Positions 16,652 to 25,395 of a stretch of 64,000 nucleotides of DNA are shown here, piece after piece. Source of the DNA: Luteolibacter algae (GTDB taxonomy: Bacteria > Verrucomicrobiota > Verrucomicrobiia > Verrucomicrobiales > Akkermansiaceae). Below the pieces are notes generated by a model. The model saw only the letters and a program-made list of their open reading frames with translations. It had not been told where the DNA came from and did not search any database. How positions within the stretch are numbered: the stretch's first letter is position 1; each line of letters begins with the position of its first letter. A program made the translations under genes and the position numbers. The stretch covers positions 248,001 through 312,000 of the forward strand of contig NZ_JBHUIT010000017.1 in the NCBI RefSeq assembly GCF_042683045.1, given 5' to 3'.

Positions 16652-17794
16652 TCATTCCAAACCTTTGAGTAATTCTTTGCGGAGCTCCAGGACATCAATT
16701 TCCGAATTGTTGCTCCAGAGGACTTCTCCTTCTGCCGAGATAATAATTGTCAGTGGCAAAGCTCCCGTCCATTCAGGAAATATTGCTTCGGCAAGGTTGT
16801 CGGGATTCCCCCCAGTCCAGATATAATTGTTGGAGGTGCGTTCTTCGGCTTTCAGAGATGGTTTTGTCCTTTCGGAGATAGCGGCGTGGCGGGATTCGAG
16901 AAAATTCAGGACCTTTGCCTTGTCTTCCGCTGGATCCATGGAGATTGATATGAAATCCACATTCCGGTTTTGAAAACGGCGATAAGTTTCCACCAATGCG
17001 GGAAATTCGGCGACGCACGGGCCGCAGGTCGTGGACCAAAAATTGATCATACGGACATTGCCGGATTTGTTTTCGCGGATGCGCTTGGCGAGCGCCTCAT
17101 CCATTTCGTCCAGACTGACAGGCTTTTGCTCCCATTCTTTCTGGTCCTTTGCCACCGTGTCTTCTTTGAAAAGCCATTTTGTGGAGCATCCGAATGAGCG
17201 GGTTACCGGTTCCTGAATTTCCTTGCCGGCGAGAATTGCCTCAAAAGCGTCCCGCAAATATGATTTTTTAACAGGCTCGGAAGAGCGCCCCGCATCATCC
17301 ATCCGCCCGGTGTAACGTAGCTTCCGTTCGCTATCGAAAACGAATACATGCGGCGTGGACTGGGCTCCACAAGCGGTAGCTAGCTTTTGTTCGTCACCAT
17401 CGTAGAGATAGGGAAAGGTCCAGCTATATGATGCGGCAAATGGTTTCATTTCCTTGAAGGAATCATTATAGGGCGAGTATCCGAGCTCGTCAGGCCGGAG
17501 GCTTGCCGGATTGTTCGAATTCACCGCTACGATAGCGACGTTCTTTGCTTTATACTCCTGATGGATTTCTTCCATACGCGCGGCTGCGGCTACCGCGTCC
17601 GGGCAATGATTGCAGGTGAAAACCAGGCACAGTATATCCGCACTCGAATAATCGTTTTCGGTATGGCTTTTACCATCAATACCCTTCAGGGAAAATGAAG
17701 GGAGATCTGAGCCGATTGGCAGAACCTTGGGTATCTCCTGGGATACTGCGATGCCGCACAGCAGTGAGAATATGGAGAAAAGGATTTTTTTCAT
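16652..17794 (-). CDS. Secreted double thioredoxin-fold protein (redoxin plus TlpA-like)
   Basis: I start it at the ATG at 17794 because MKKILFSIFSLLCG is a signal peptide; a longer frame to 17851 would bury it. The 380-residue product has two thioredoxin folds. The first (about 25-180) is an AhpC/TSA-type redoxin with CNHCPD as its CxxC. It is followed by the linker motif FGCSTKW that accompanies this redoxin subfamily. The second (about 250-380) is TlpA-like, with FWSTTCGPCVAEFP. It should handle disulfides outside the cytoplasm. It is divergent from fdhD, with 86 bases between starts. Confidence 0.85.
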   Translation of the reverse strand: MKKILFSIFSLLCGIAVSQEIPKVLPIGSDLPSFSLKGIDGKSHTENDYSSADILCLVFTCNHCPDAVAAAARMEEIHQEYKAKNVAIVAVNSNNPASLRPDELGYSPYNDSFKEMKPFAASYSWTFPYLYDGDEQKLATACGAQSTPHVFVFDSERKLRYTGRMDDAGRSSEPVKKSYLRDAFEAILAGKEIQEPVTRSFGCSTKWLFKEDTVAKDQKEWEQKPVSLDEMDEALAKRIRENKSGNVRMINFWSTTCGPCVAEFPALVETYRRFQNRNVDFISISMDPAEDKAKVLNFLESRHAAISERTKPSLKAEERTSNNYIWTGGNPDNLAEAIFPEWTGALPLTIIISAEGEVLWSNNSEIDVLELRKELLKGLE

Positions 17795-17880
17795 ATGGCA
17801 AGAATACCACAGGTGCCGGGGACATAGTGCAAGAGGTAAAATGTGTTTCACGCGGAATCCCGGATGGGCCAGTGTCTGGG

Positions 17881-18654
17881 ATGGATTTAGCGAAAACGGG
17901 GACCAGGGAGGTAGAGATCGAGCGTTTCTGTGGTAGCCGCTGGACAGCTTGCACGGACCTGATGGTAAGAGAGGAGCCGCTGGAAATTCGCCTGGATGGT
18001 CATCCGATTGCCGTTCTAATGCGCACCCCGGGGCAGGATGAGGAACTTGTTAAAGGCTTCCTCATCACGGAGGGGATTTTGAATCATCTCTCGCAGATCA
18101 GGAAGATCCGGAGCGAAGAGAACCGGATGCTAATTTTTCTGGAAGATGACGTGAGAGTTGATCTCGGGAGGCTGTCGCGGAATATGTTCGCAGGCTCGTC
18201 TTGCGGGATCTGTGGTAAGGCCACGATGGAAGCCGTTTTTCAAGAGTTTCCGGAACTGACCCATTCGTTGATGCCCTCTACAGACGTGCTTTTGGCAGCT
18301 CCATCAAAAATGAGGAATCAGCAAAGCAATTTCGAGCGGACTGGAGGTGTGCATGCCGCCGGGCTGTTCAATATGGACGGGGAAATCACAGTTTTGAAAG
18401 AGGATATCGGGCGGCACAACGCTGTAGACAAGGTGATAGGAGCCGCATTAGGCAGGGGACTGGACATGTCTGGACAATGGCTATTGGTTTCCGGGAGAGT
18501 ATCTTTCGAAATTATGCAAAAATCATTGGCAGCCAGGATCTCGTGTGTGGCCGCCATATCCGCACCCAGCTCGCTGGCCGTGGATTTTTCAAAATCTTCC
18601 GGTCAAACGCTGATCGGTTTCCTCCGGCCTCCCACTTTCAACCGCTATTCCTAA
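17881..18654 (+). CDS. fdhD: FdhD sulfurtransferase for formate dehydrogenase
   Basis: I use the ATG at 17881, which gives 257 residues, normal for FdhD; the frame is open further upstream but that would run into the divergent gene. FdhD carries sulfur from the cysteine desulfurase to the molybdenum cofactor of formate dehydrogenase. Seen features are REEPLEIRLDG, MRTPGQDEELVKGFLITEGIL, GSSCGICGK with the essential CxxC (Cys108, Cys111), RTGGVHAAGLF, DIGRHNAVDKVIGA and SGRVSFEIMQK. No formate dehydrogenase gene is in the window, so the target enzyme is elsewhere. Confidence 0.93.
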   Translation: MDLAKTGTREVEIERFCGSRWTACTDLMVREEPLEIRLDGHPIAVLMRTPGQDEELVKGFLITEGILNHLSQIRKIRSEENRMLIFLEDDVRVDLGRLSRNMFAGSSCGICGKATMEAVFQEFPELTHSLMPSTDVLLAAPSKMRNQQSNFERTGGVHAAGLFNMDGEITVLKEDIGRHNAVDKVIGAALGRGLDMSGQWLLVSGRVSFEIMQKSLAARISCVAAISAPSSLAVDFSKSSGQTLIGFLRPPTFNRYS

Positions 18655-18768
18655 AATTATCGTAATAATTTCAAAAACCGAGAGCTGAATATTCAAGTAT
18701 TAGAGAATATTTATCTGGTAAAATTTTAAGGAATTGATTAGGAAAAGCGAAAGACTTTCTTTTCTGTT

Positions 18769-19398
18769 ATGCCTGCACCTACCGAATATACCCACCCGAT
18801 CAATGTCCGTTCCAATCAAATGGAAATGTCCAGACGAGGGGGACGTCAGGATGACTATGACGACAAGATCAAAAGCGCCCAGCTGGAGCTGGAGCGTATC
18901 CAGCAGGAGCGCGAGGAACTGGAGCGCAAAAAGCGTGAACTGGAAGAGTTGACGAGCCGTAAACGGGCGTTTCTTGCCCAGCAGGTGGAATTAACGGAAA
19001 AGCTTTCGACATCGCTCACGCTGATTGATCGCGAGCTTTACGAGATGCGTGAGGAGACCAGTCACCTGGAGCAATGCCGTAGTTGTTTTGCCGAGCATCT
19101 TGATAAAATCCAGAAACACGATCCAGAGAAATGGACCCGTGACAATCTTCACGAAAAACTCGATAAGGCGATGATCGTTACTGACCTCGCCGCCGATGAG
19201 TATGATCAAGCTGCCGCATATTTTGAAAATACGCGTGCGGGAGCAATTTTCGGGCGTGCATCGAAGGGCGGACGCCGACGCGCCAAGGCGATTAGTGGAG
19301 AATCCGAATTCAAGAGTCAGCTGATGAATGGCCTCGCGTTCAACCTACCCGTCGTCGTATTGGGTGGCTTGGCTTTGATTGCCTATCTAATCAAATAA
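18769..19398 (+). CDS. Tail-anchored coiled-coil protein of unknown function
   Basis: A 209-residue protein. After a polar start it has a dense coiled coil (about 30-105) rich in Glu, Arg, Leu and Lys, a middle helical part with two cysteines (EQCRSCF), a basic patch (SKGGRRRAKA), and one C-terminal TM (about 187-207) with only two residues after it. That makes it a tail-anchored protein with a cytoplasmic coil. I do not recognise the family. The next gene starts 4 bases on and has the same architecture, so they probably act together. Confidence 0.65.
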   Translation: MPAPTEYTHPINVRSNQMEMSRRGGRQDDYDDKIKSAQLELERIQQEREELERKKRELEELTSRKRAFLAQQVELTEKLSTSLTLIDRELYEMREETSHLEQCRSCFAEHLDKIQKHDPEKWTRDNLHEKLDKAMIVTDLAADEYDQAAAYFENTRAGAIFGRASKGGRRRAKAISGESEFKSQLMNGLAFNLPVVVLGGLALIAYLIK

Positions 19399-19402
19399 TA
19401 TC

Positions 19403-19732
19403 ATGGCCAAACTTAAGCAGGGAAACTTATTTGAAGAAGACCTCGAGCTGCTCGAACTGAGAGCGCGCGAGCAAAAGCTTGCCGAGGCGCACAAGCAGTA
19501 TGTGAAGCTGCCAGCCCAGTTGGCTCGCGAAAAAAAAGATAGGGAGGCGACGATGCCTCCGATGGCGGAAATCCGGGAGCGCCAGCAGCTCAAACAGTTC
19601 GAAGAAAATGTGAGTCGTGGACAGATAGAAAACGTGTTACGGACCCAACGTCATAGCTTGGCAATGATGATTCTTTTGCTCGCAGCCACGCTCCTGATGC
19701 TGATGTGGGCCTACAAGATCATGATTTCTTGA
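19403..19732 (+). CDS. Small tail-anchored coiled-coil protein, partner of the preceding gene
   Basis: A 109-residue protein. Residues about 8-75 are charged and helical (LELLELRAREQKLAEAHKQ, REKKDREAT), and one TM lies at about 86-106 at the very C-terminus. The family is not recognised. It begins 4 bases after the previous stop. Both products are cytoplasmic coils held by a C-terminal membrane anchor, which suggests a heteromeric membrane scaffold. That is inference from architecture alone. Confidence 0.62.
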   Translation: MAKLKQGNLFEEDLELLELRAREQKLAEAHKQYVKLPAQLAREKKDREATMPPMAEIRERQQLKQFEENVSRGQIENVLRTQRHSLAMMILLLAATLLMLMWAYKIMIS

Positions 19733-19772
19733 AGACCGATCCTCCAAGAATCGCAATCGGGAATCGCCAGAA

Positions 19773-20675
19773 TTAAGGCTTTTCCCAGTCCTCAATCCGG
19801 CGTTCCGCAGAGCGGGGCTCCAGATGGGTGATGACTCTACCGTGGGGCTCTATCAGGCTAGCTACGTTCGCTTCGATTTCCGTAGCCTCATCGTGCGCTC
19901 TGTCCACAGTCATATCATTGGGAAAAACCAGATGGAACTCGATCCAATGGCAACGACCGGAATGTCTGTGGCGGAAGTTGTGGTAGGCGAGGTCACGGGC
20001 GGTCATCTCTTCATCCAATAAATCACGCACTTGTTGCTCGACCCTTGGATCCGCTTCGTCAAGAAGCCCTCCAAGACTGGCACGGATAAGTTTCAGGCCC
20101 ATCCGAAGGATATTGAGAGCTGCCATGATCGCGAAAATAGGATCCCACCATGGCCACTGGGTGGCTTTGATCAACAATAATGCCAGGATGACTGCGACGC
20201 TGGACCAGACATCGGTGAGAACATGCATCCCATTGGCTGAGAGTAAGGAAGAGTTGGTTCTCTTACCCACCCGGACTAGGGAGAGACCGAGTAGCAAATT
20301 CACTCCCGCCGCGATGCCCGTGATTACTAGCCCGAAACCGAGATTTGCCAGTTCTACGCCAAAAAAGAATTGCTTTATCGCCTCATAGATAATCAGCACG
20401 GCTGCTGCGGAAATCATCGAGCCTTCAAACCCGGCGGAAATAAAAGATATTTTGTCGTGTCCAAAGTGGTGGGTTTCATCCGCGGGCTTGTGGGAGAGAC
20501 GAAGCGCCCATGCCGCGAAGGATACTGCAAAGATGTGAACTACAGATTCAGCCGCGTCAGAATAAATTACCGAAGAGCCCGTTAAGAATGCGGCAGTTGC
20601 TTTTCCTACAAGCAGGAGAACTGCAACACCCAGGGAAAGATTCATCACCCTCTTTTGTTGTAAATACTCTGCCAC
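19773..20675 (-). CDS. Cation diffusion facilitator (CDF) metal efflux transporter
   Basis: A 300-residue CDF protein with six TM helices (about 13-215) and a cytoplasmic C-terminal domain (about 220-285) of the ferredoxin-like type. Metal-site residues are visible as YSDAAESVVH in TM2 and HVLTDVWSS in TM5, and HHFGHDKISFISA is the conserved loop. CDF proteins exchange Zn2+, Fe2+, Mn2+ or Co2+ for protons out of the cytosol; the metal is not decided by these motifs. The GTG at 20675 is used; an ATG 10 codons later is possible. It follows the barrel-protein gene leftward, with a terminator between them. Confidence 0.9.
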   Translation of the reverse strand: MAEYLQQKRVMNLSLGVAVLLLVGKATAAFLTGSSVIYSDAAESVVHIFAVSFAAWALRLSHKPADETHHFGHDKISFISAGFEGSMISAAAVLIIYEAIKQFFFGVELANLGFGLVITGIAAGVNLLLGLSLVRVGKRTNSSLLSANGMHVLTDVWSSVAVILALLLIKATQWPWWDPIFAIMAALNILRMGLKLIRASLGGLLDEADPRVEQQVRDLLDEEMTARDLAYHNFRHRHSGRCHWIEFHLVFPNDMTVDRAHDEATEIEANVASLIEPHGRVITHLEPRSAERRIEDWEKP

Positions 20676-20710
20676 AGTTGAAATATGGAGATTGGGGAAT
20701 TAAGTGGAAA

Positions 20711-20744
20711 AACAAAAACGGCACCCTTGGTTAGAGGGGCCGTT
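20711..20744 (-). terminator. Rho-independent terminator of the barrel-protein gene
   Basis: AACGGC (20717-20722) with following CCC pairs to GGG and GCCGTT (ending 20744), with one bulged A. A-rich sequence at 20708-20716 gives the U-run on the minus strand. It separates the barrel gene from the CDF gene. Confidence 0.7.
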
Positions 20745-20783
20745 AGCGGTAGGAAGTTTGGTGCTCGTGAGCCAATTAAAAAC

Positions 20784-21698
20784 TCACCATTTACGCAATC
20801 CCAAGGCAATTTCAGCGAACGGTGCACCATCGGTATCCCTGCTGAAGCCGGAGCCTCCATCGTTATCGCGAATTTCAATTTCGTTCGCGAACGTGAAGCC
20901 GACGCCTGCACTTAGCCATAACTCACCTGCAAGATTGTGTTCGGTGTAGAGGCCTACATTGTAGGAGTCTAAATCGATTGTGCGGGAATTGCCAAACTGA
21001 TCATCGACATTCCAGCTTCCGCCCATCGTGGAAGCCCGCAGGCTGAGATTCCATGCTTCGTTCACTTTATAGGTGGCAAGAAAATCCGGTCCATAAAGAC
21101 CGACCTGTAAACAGTCGGAGACGACCCAGTCAAAATTCAAGCCAGGGTAGATGGACTCGTCGCCGTTCAGATCGGTGGCGACAACTCCAAATGAAAGGCT
21201 GAAGGTATCGCTAAAGCGGTAACCGACACCGGCAGCTACGTCAAAGGTAAGAGCGTCGCCGCTGACATCCTGGAAATCGGAAGCAAATTCTGATCTGCCC
21301 CATCCCAAGCCAAACCATTTGCTGTTTTGAAATTCCTTATAAAGGAAGCCATGCAGTGCGATTGAATGGAGGTCCTCATCCTGAATCGGAAAACCTGGAG
21401 TATTGGAAAAATCCAGGGATGTCAGGGAATAGGTGAACATCGGAATGAATGTCAGCCCATCAAAAATCTCCACCGGGCTAGACAACAGACTCCGCAGGTA
21501 AAGCTCGCTTACCTCCAGGTCACCATTTGTCCCATCAATATCCATACCTCCGGTTTTGAGGTAGGAAAGCTGGGCAACGTCAAATTCGGGTAGGTTGAAT
21601 TGATCCAACTCAGGCCGGGAGTCGGCATATTGTCCCCATGTGATTGAGGAAACTAGGAGGCTGGAACCAATTGCAAGCGGGATGATTTTCGAAGGCAT
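20784..21698 (-). CDS. Outer-membrane-type beta-barrel protein (DUF6268-like)
   Basis: A 304-residue protein with a signal peptide (about 1-22, ending TWG). The rest alternates in short beta strands with aromatic and glycine residues, for example FTYSLTSLDF, GVGYRFSDTFSLSFGVV and LWLSAGVGFTFANEIEI. It ends in RKW after an amphipathic strand, as outer-membrane barrels often do. It probably matches the DUF6268 group seen in Verrucomicrobiota, but that is from memory of pattern only. It is monocistronic, with its own terminator. It may serve as a pore or surface protein; no substrate can be given. Confidence 0.65.
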   Translation of the reverse strand: MPSKIIPLAIGSSLLVSSITWGQYADSRPELDQFNLPEFDVAQLSYLKTGGMDIDGTNGDLEVSELYLRSLLSSPVEIFDGLTFIPMFTYSLTSLDFSNTPGFPIQDEDLHSIALHGFLYKEFQNSKWFGLGWGRSEFASDFQDVSGDALTFDVAAGVGYRFSDTFSLSFGVVATDLNGDESIYPGLNFDWVVSDCLQVGLYGPDFLATYKVNEAWNLSLRASTMGGSWNVDDQFGNSRTIDLDSYNVGLYTEHNLAGELWLSAGVGFTFANEIEIRDNDGGSGFSRDTDGAPFAEIALGLRKW

Positions 21699-21777
21699 CC
21701 AACAGTAATACGACGCAATTTTCTGTAATCAAGAAAATGGAAGTAAATTAGATGAAATATTTACAGATGAGGCGCAA

Positions 21778-22149
21778 TCAAGGAGCTGTAAACTCGACCG
21801 GGTATAGACGATCACTATCGGGAATGGTGGCATTTGCATGATTTCGTGTTGTGAACTCCAAGGTGATTTCCAATTTGTCGTCGAGAACCAGAGTCGCATC
21901 CGATGTAGAGCTGCGCTTCCATGACCAGGTGCCGGGTGCAGCCGTTTTTTTCTCTCCTGAGGGAAGTTCCTGTTCACTACGATAGGTGCCATCCGGGAAG
22001 AATCGGTAATGGTAGGAGCCCTTCAGGCCGCTAGCGTCCATTTCATATCCTGCGAGATCCCGGGGTGCTAGAACGCCCACTGCAGGAAATGTCCCAGCAC
22101 AGGAAGCCAGGCTGAAGAAGGAAATCATCAAGAGCGCGTATTTTTTCAT
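21778..22149 (-). CDS. Small lipoprotein of unknown function
   Basis: I start it at the ATG at 22149, giving MKKYALLMISFFSLASC, a signal peptide with the lipobox LASC (Cys17). The frame allows ATGs at 22158 and further upstream. The mature part of about 105 residues is beta-rich, with the stretch GSYHYRFFPDGTYRSEQELPSGEKK, which looks like a small lipocalin-like fold (Lipocalin_5/DUF-type), and no cysteines after the lipobox. No function can be given. It is leftward, apparently alone. Confidence 0.6.
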   Translation of the reverse strand: MKKYALLMISFFSLASCAGTFPAVGVLAPRDLAGYEMDASGLKGSYHYRFFPDGTYRSEQELPSGEKKTAAPGTWSWKRSSTSDATLVLDDKLEITLEFTTRNHANATIPDSDRLYPVEFTAP

Positions 22150-22249
22150 TCTGATCATAAGCCTATCATTCCGCATCAATGCCCAATGGCCAATCGAAAA
22201 TCACGCAATGGCACTTGTCCGGGTAGGGAAGCTTTGTTCAAAGTCCGGT

Positions 22250-22438
22250 ATGAATTTTTCAAACTGGAATCGGATGGATCCCCATCTCCTGGTGGGGCTG
22301 GTAAACACGGAACTGAGAAACCATTCGGAATCGTTGGAGGATTTTGCGAAAACCTATGACATTGATCAGATGGAGTTGATTAAAAAATTGGAAACCGCTG
22401 GCTACCATTACCGGTCAGAGCAGAAACAGTTCCGCTAA
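22250..22438 (+). CDS. DUF4250 family protein
   Basis: A 62-residue protein that matches the DUF4250 pattern closely: MDPHLLVGLVNTELRNHSESL, then DIDQMELIKKLETAGYHY and the ending EQKQFR. Family members are 55-62 residues, so I start it at the ATG at 22250 rather than the ATG at 22208, which would add 14 residues. The family occurs in many bacteria and has no known function. It is predicted to be a small helical cytosolic protein. It stands alone on the plus strand between two leftward genes. Confidence 0.8.
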   Translation: MNFSNWNRMDPHLLVGLVNTELRNHSESLEDFAKTYDIDQMELIKKLETAGYHYRSEQKQFR

Positions 22439-22443
22439 CTGAC

Positions 22444-22480
22444 AAAAAAACGCCCAGATCCTCCGAGGAAGAACTGGGCG
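22444..22480 (-). terminator. Rho-independent terminator of the RRM protein gene
   Basis: CGCCCAG (22451-22457) pairs with CTGGGCG (22474-22480). Seven A residues at 22444-22450 give the U-run on the minus strand. It sits 34 bases past the stop of the RNA-binding protein gene. Confidence 0.8.
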
Positions 22481-22514
22481 TAGAAAATGTGCTGAAAGTA
22501 TTCCAGCGGCAGTA

Positions 22515-22937
22515 TTACCAGCGATCGTTATCGCGGCCGCCACGGCCACCGCCGCCGCCACCACGGTTACCACCACCTTTGTAGCCGCCGCCACCGCCAC
22601 CGCGGTTGCCGCCACCACCACCACCGCCGCCGTATCCACCGCGGTTGCCGCCACCACCGCCGCCGCCGTATCCACCGCCGCCGCTAGGACGTGCTTCACG
22701 TGGCTCCGAGGCATTTACGCGAAGTGCACGACCTTGGAAATCAAACTCGTTGAGCGCTTCGATCGCAGCATTTAATTGGCTTTGATCACCGAGTGTTACG
22801 AATGCGAATCCTTTTGATTGGCCGGTATCACGATCGGTGATGATTTTGACCCGTTCGACTGGGCCGTATTCTGCGAAGAGATCGCCAACTTCTTCTTCTG
22901 TGGCGGAGTAGGGCAGGTTGCCCACGTAAATGTCCAT
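22515..22937 (-). CDS. Glycine-rich RRM RNA-binding protein
   Basis: I start it at the ATG at 22937, because MDIYVGNLPYSATEEEVGDLF is the canonical beginning of a bacterial RRM protein; the frame runs open further upstream. The 140-residue product has one RRM (about 1-78) with RNP2 IYVGNL and RNP1 KGFAFVTL. A tail of about 60 residues is made of GGGY, GGGGN and RGG repeats, ending in RGGRDNDRW. Such proteins are cold-induced RNA chaperones in cyanobacteria and relatives. Its leader lies in a 418-base gap, as often with cold-shock genes, though no known leader structure is recognised here. Confidence 0.92.
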   Translation of the reverse strand: MDIYVGNLPYSATEEEVGDLFAEYGPVERVKIITDRDTGQSKGFAFVTLGDQSQLNAAIEALNEFDFQGRALRVNASEPREARPSGGGGYGGGGGGGNRGGYGGGGGGGGNRGGGGGGYKGGGNRGGGGGGRGGRDNDRW

Positions 22938-23355
22938 TATATCTATTCTATCGACGCCAAATTTTCTTAAAACAATTCCTCCGATCCTGGCGTCACAGAT
23001 CAAACAAAGAGCGAGCAAATCATTTCTTAATTCGATCGAACCAGTATCAGGCTCAAGAACGTGTCGTTTAGCAAGAATAAAATTTCGTTAATGATGAAAC
23101 ATACATAAAGTTATAGGATTGTAGGAAGATATCCCGGATCAATTGCGCACAAGCCTGACATCTGAGACGACCAAAATACCGGATCAGAATGATTGGGTGA
23201 GTCCTCTCAATCGACTTCCTATCCGTGTCGGGAGGCATGATAAGCTCTCATTTTTATAGTGGTAGAATGGATGGAACCAAGTGACATGAATGTTTTTGAA
23301 AAAATAGTTAAATCAACTTGATAGTTCTAGGGTCTTTGGCATTCTAGCGCCATCT
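22938..23355. other. 418-base intergenic region
   Basis: No open frame or known RNA family is recognised. It must carry the promoters of two divergent genes (the RRM protein and the sensor kinase). It is AT-rich at both ends, and one small hairpin (GATTGGG with CTCAATC, about 23189-23210) is visible. I see no convincing -35/-10 pair. Confidence 0.4.
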
Positions 23356-25395
23356 ATGATGGGCGTGTTAAGAGCCGACAATCGATCAGGTCTCGCTGCA
23401 CTGGCAGTAGGGATTTGTCTAGGTGTGTCGTCTGCTTCGGATTTACATGCCGAATCTGCCATGCCCAATCCGATCGGGCGTGTGGCACGTTTGTTGAATC
23501 CGCGTCTGGTCAAGGTTGAAGAGCGGGTAGACTTTTTGAATCAGCAGTTGATGACTTTGGCGGTTCACGAAAAGCACGACATGAAAAGTGCGCTTGGAGC
23601 CAGAGGTGCCAAACTTGCTCCAGATGACCCGGATCCGATGCTGACGATCGATCTGGGAAAGTCATATCCAATCGAATCGCTGTTCTTGGTTCCGTTGCTT
23701 TCAAATTCCGAAAAGCTAAAAAGTATTCTTCCGAAGTGCTTCACGATCGAGTTTTCCGAGGTGGAAGACTTTTCGGAGCATCGGGTTCTTTATAGCTCAA
23801 TGGATCGATATTTTCCTGAAACGGGAGGTAAGCCGATCAAGTTCAATGGTCAGGAAGCCATGGCCCGCTATGTCCGGTTAACGGTGAATCAGGGGCACCC
23901 GCGAGGTAAAAGCGAAATTTTCGGACTATCGGAAATAGTAGTCATTTCAAATGGTTACCCTGTCTCCTTCGGCAAAAAAGTATCTGTGGTAGGCGCTCTG
24001 AATGTCGAAAATATCTGGTATCCGGACGCGATTACCGATGGCCGGATGCCATTAGGAGTCTGGGAGGGCGGCGAGTGGGCGAAAGAGAGCGAAAAGGGGG
24101 ATCTGATCACAACGGGTTCTCAGGAAGGTGAAATTTCGTGGACTGTGGATCTTGGCGAAACCTGTGATCTGGATACGGTTATCCTCTATCCCTTGGAAGT
24201 GAGGGAAGTGCTGGAGGCGGAACTCCTCCCGGAAAAGATGGAAATCCAGATTCGTTCCGGGGAAGGAGACGATTTCGAAACCGTTGCACAATGGGAAAAT
24301 CCCGTGCCGGAGAGCAACCAGCCGACCCCTCTGATTTTTCCGCTGAATGGCCGGAATGCCAGAGAGCTCCGGATCTTGGGGAAAAGGCCCAGAAATCTTG
24401 GCGATAAATTCCTTTACGGTCTTGCTGAGATAGAGATTTGGTCCGATCAGCAAAATATTTCAGAGTCAAAACCCGTGATCCGGGATGCGGGTGGAGTTCA
24501 GTCGACTATCGGTTCGTTAACCAACGGGTATGCTAGTGCCCGGCAAATACTGCCCGTGGGTATCTGGTTGAATCAACTTCATGATCGATGGCGGGTGGAA
24601 CGCGAGATCCAAGCGTTGGATCCAATGCGCACCCAGATGGCATCGGAAAGTGAACTGAATGCCACCTGGGGCTCTGCGATGATGTTAGGCCTTACTTTTT
24701 TGATCCCGGTTTTCATCGTGGAAAGACGGCGTTTGATTTCCCGGAACCAGATGGATCAGCTCCGTAAAAGAATCGCATCGGATTTGCACGATGACATCGG
24801 CAGTAACCTGGGAAGCATCTCGTTGATTGCGCGGACTGCCAAAAAAGACCTTGTCCGGCTACACGGACCGGAAGAAGTGGGGGAAGATCTTGATGAAGTG
24901 GAGTCAATCGCTAGGGAGAGCTCATTGGCCATGCGCGATATTGTGTGGCTGTTGGAACGACAGCAGGACTCCATTGGCGATTTGGTAGCCCGCATGCGGG
25001 AGACGGCGACGAGACTTTTGCGGGAAGTAAATTACACCATTGATTGTGAGTCATCCAAGACGACTGCTAAGCTTTCCTTGGACGCTAAACGACATCTCTT
25101 TCTATTCTACAAAGAAGCGATTCATAACATTTTGAAACACTCGAAAGCCAGCGAGGTATCTATCAAGCTCTGGGATATTGGCGATAAGCTTGCGATGGAA
25201 ATCATTGACAATGGCCGGGGGCTACCGACCTTGCAAGAGAACCAGAAGGATATCCCCAAGTTGATTGCAAAGCTAGATGAGCGTGCAAGAGTCCTGGAAG
25301 GACAATTAGATGTGAAATCGGAGCGCGACATTGGCACCAGAATACTATTAACTGTGAAAAGATCGCTGTTGATCGCAGCCCCAGCTATAAAATGA
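23356..25395 (+). CDS. NarL-type sensor histidine kinase with secreted discoidin-like domains
   Basis: A 679-residue protein. A signal sequence (about 1-32) leads to an extracytoplasmic region with two F5/8 type C (discoidin-like) sandwiches, about 75-200 and 210-365; TIDLGKSYPIESLFLVP and YVRLTVN, then WTVDLGETCDLDTVILYP, are typical. A TM lies at about 438-456. The kinase core is the HisKA_3 type: DLHDDIGSNLGSISL has the phospho-His478. The HATPase domain shows EAIHNILKHS and DNGRG. Discoidin domains usually bind glycans, so a carbohydrate signal is likely. The response regulator starts inside its stop codon. Confidence 0.87.
   Translation: MMGVLRADNRSGLAALAVGICLGVSSASDLHAESAMPNPIGRVARLLNPRLVKVEERVDFLNQQLMTLAVHEKHDMKSALGARGAKLAPDDPDPMLTIDLGKSYPIESLFLVPLLSNSEKLKSILPKCFTIEFSEVEDFSEHRVLYSSMDRYFPETGGKPIKFNGQEAMARYVRLTVNQGHPRGKSEIFGLSEIVVISNGYPVSFGKKVSVVGALNVENIWYPDAITDGRMPLGVWEGGEWAKESEKGDLITTGSQEGEISWTVDLGETCDLDTVILYPLEVREVLEAELLPEKMEIQIRSGEGDDFETVAQWENPVPESNQPTPLIFPLNGRNARELRILGKRPRNLGDKFLYGLAEIEIWSDQQNISESKPVIRDAGGVQSTIGSLTNGYASARQILPVGIWLNQLHDRWRVEREIQALDPMRTQMASESELNATWGSAMMLGLTFLIPVFIVERRRLISRNQMDQLRKRIASDLHDDIGSNLGSISLIARTAKKDLVRLHGPEEVGEDLDEVESIARESSLAMRDIVWLLERQQDSIGDLVARMRETATRLLREVNYTIDCESSKTTAKLSLDAKRHLFLFYKEAIHNILKHSKASEVSIKLWDIGDKLAMEIIDNGRGLPTLQENQKDIPKLIAKLDERARVLEGQLDVKSERDIGTRILLTVKRSLLIAAPAIK

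Noticed and set aside
22530..22690. A low-complexity repeat (GCC/ACC runs) as a separate genetic element
   Set aside because: It encodes the glycine-rich tail of the RRM protein in frame, with no other signal.
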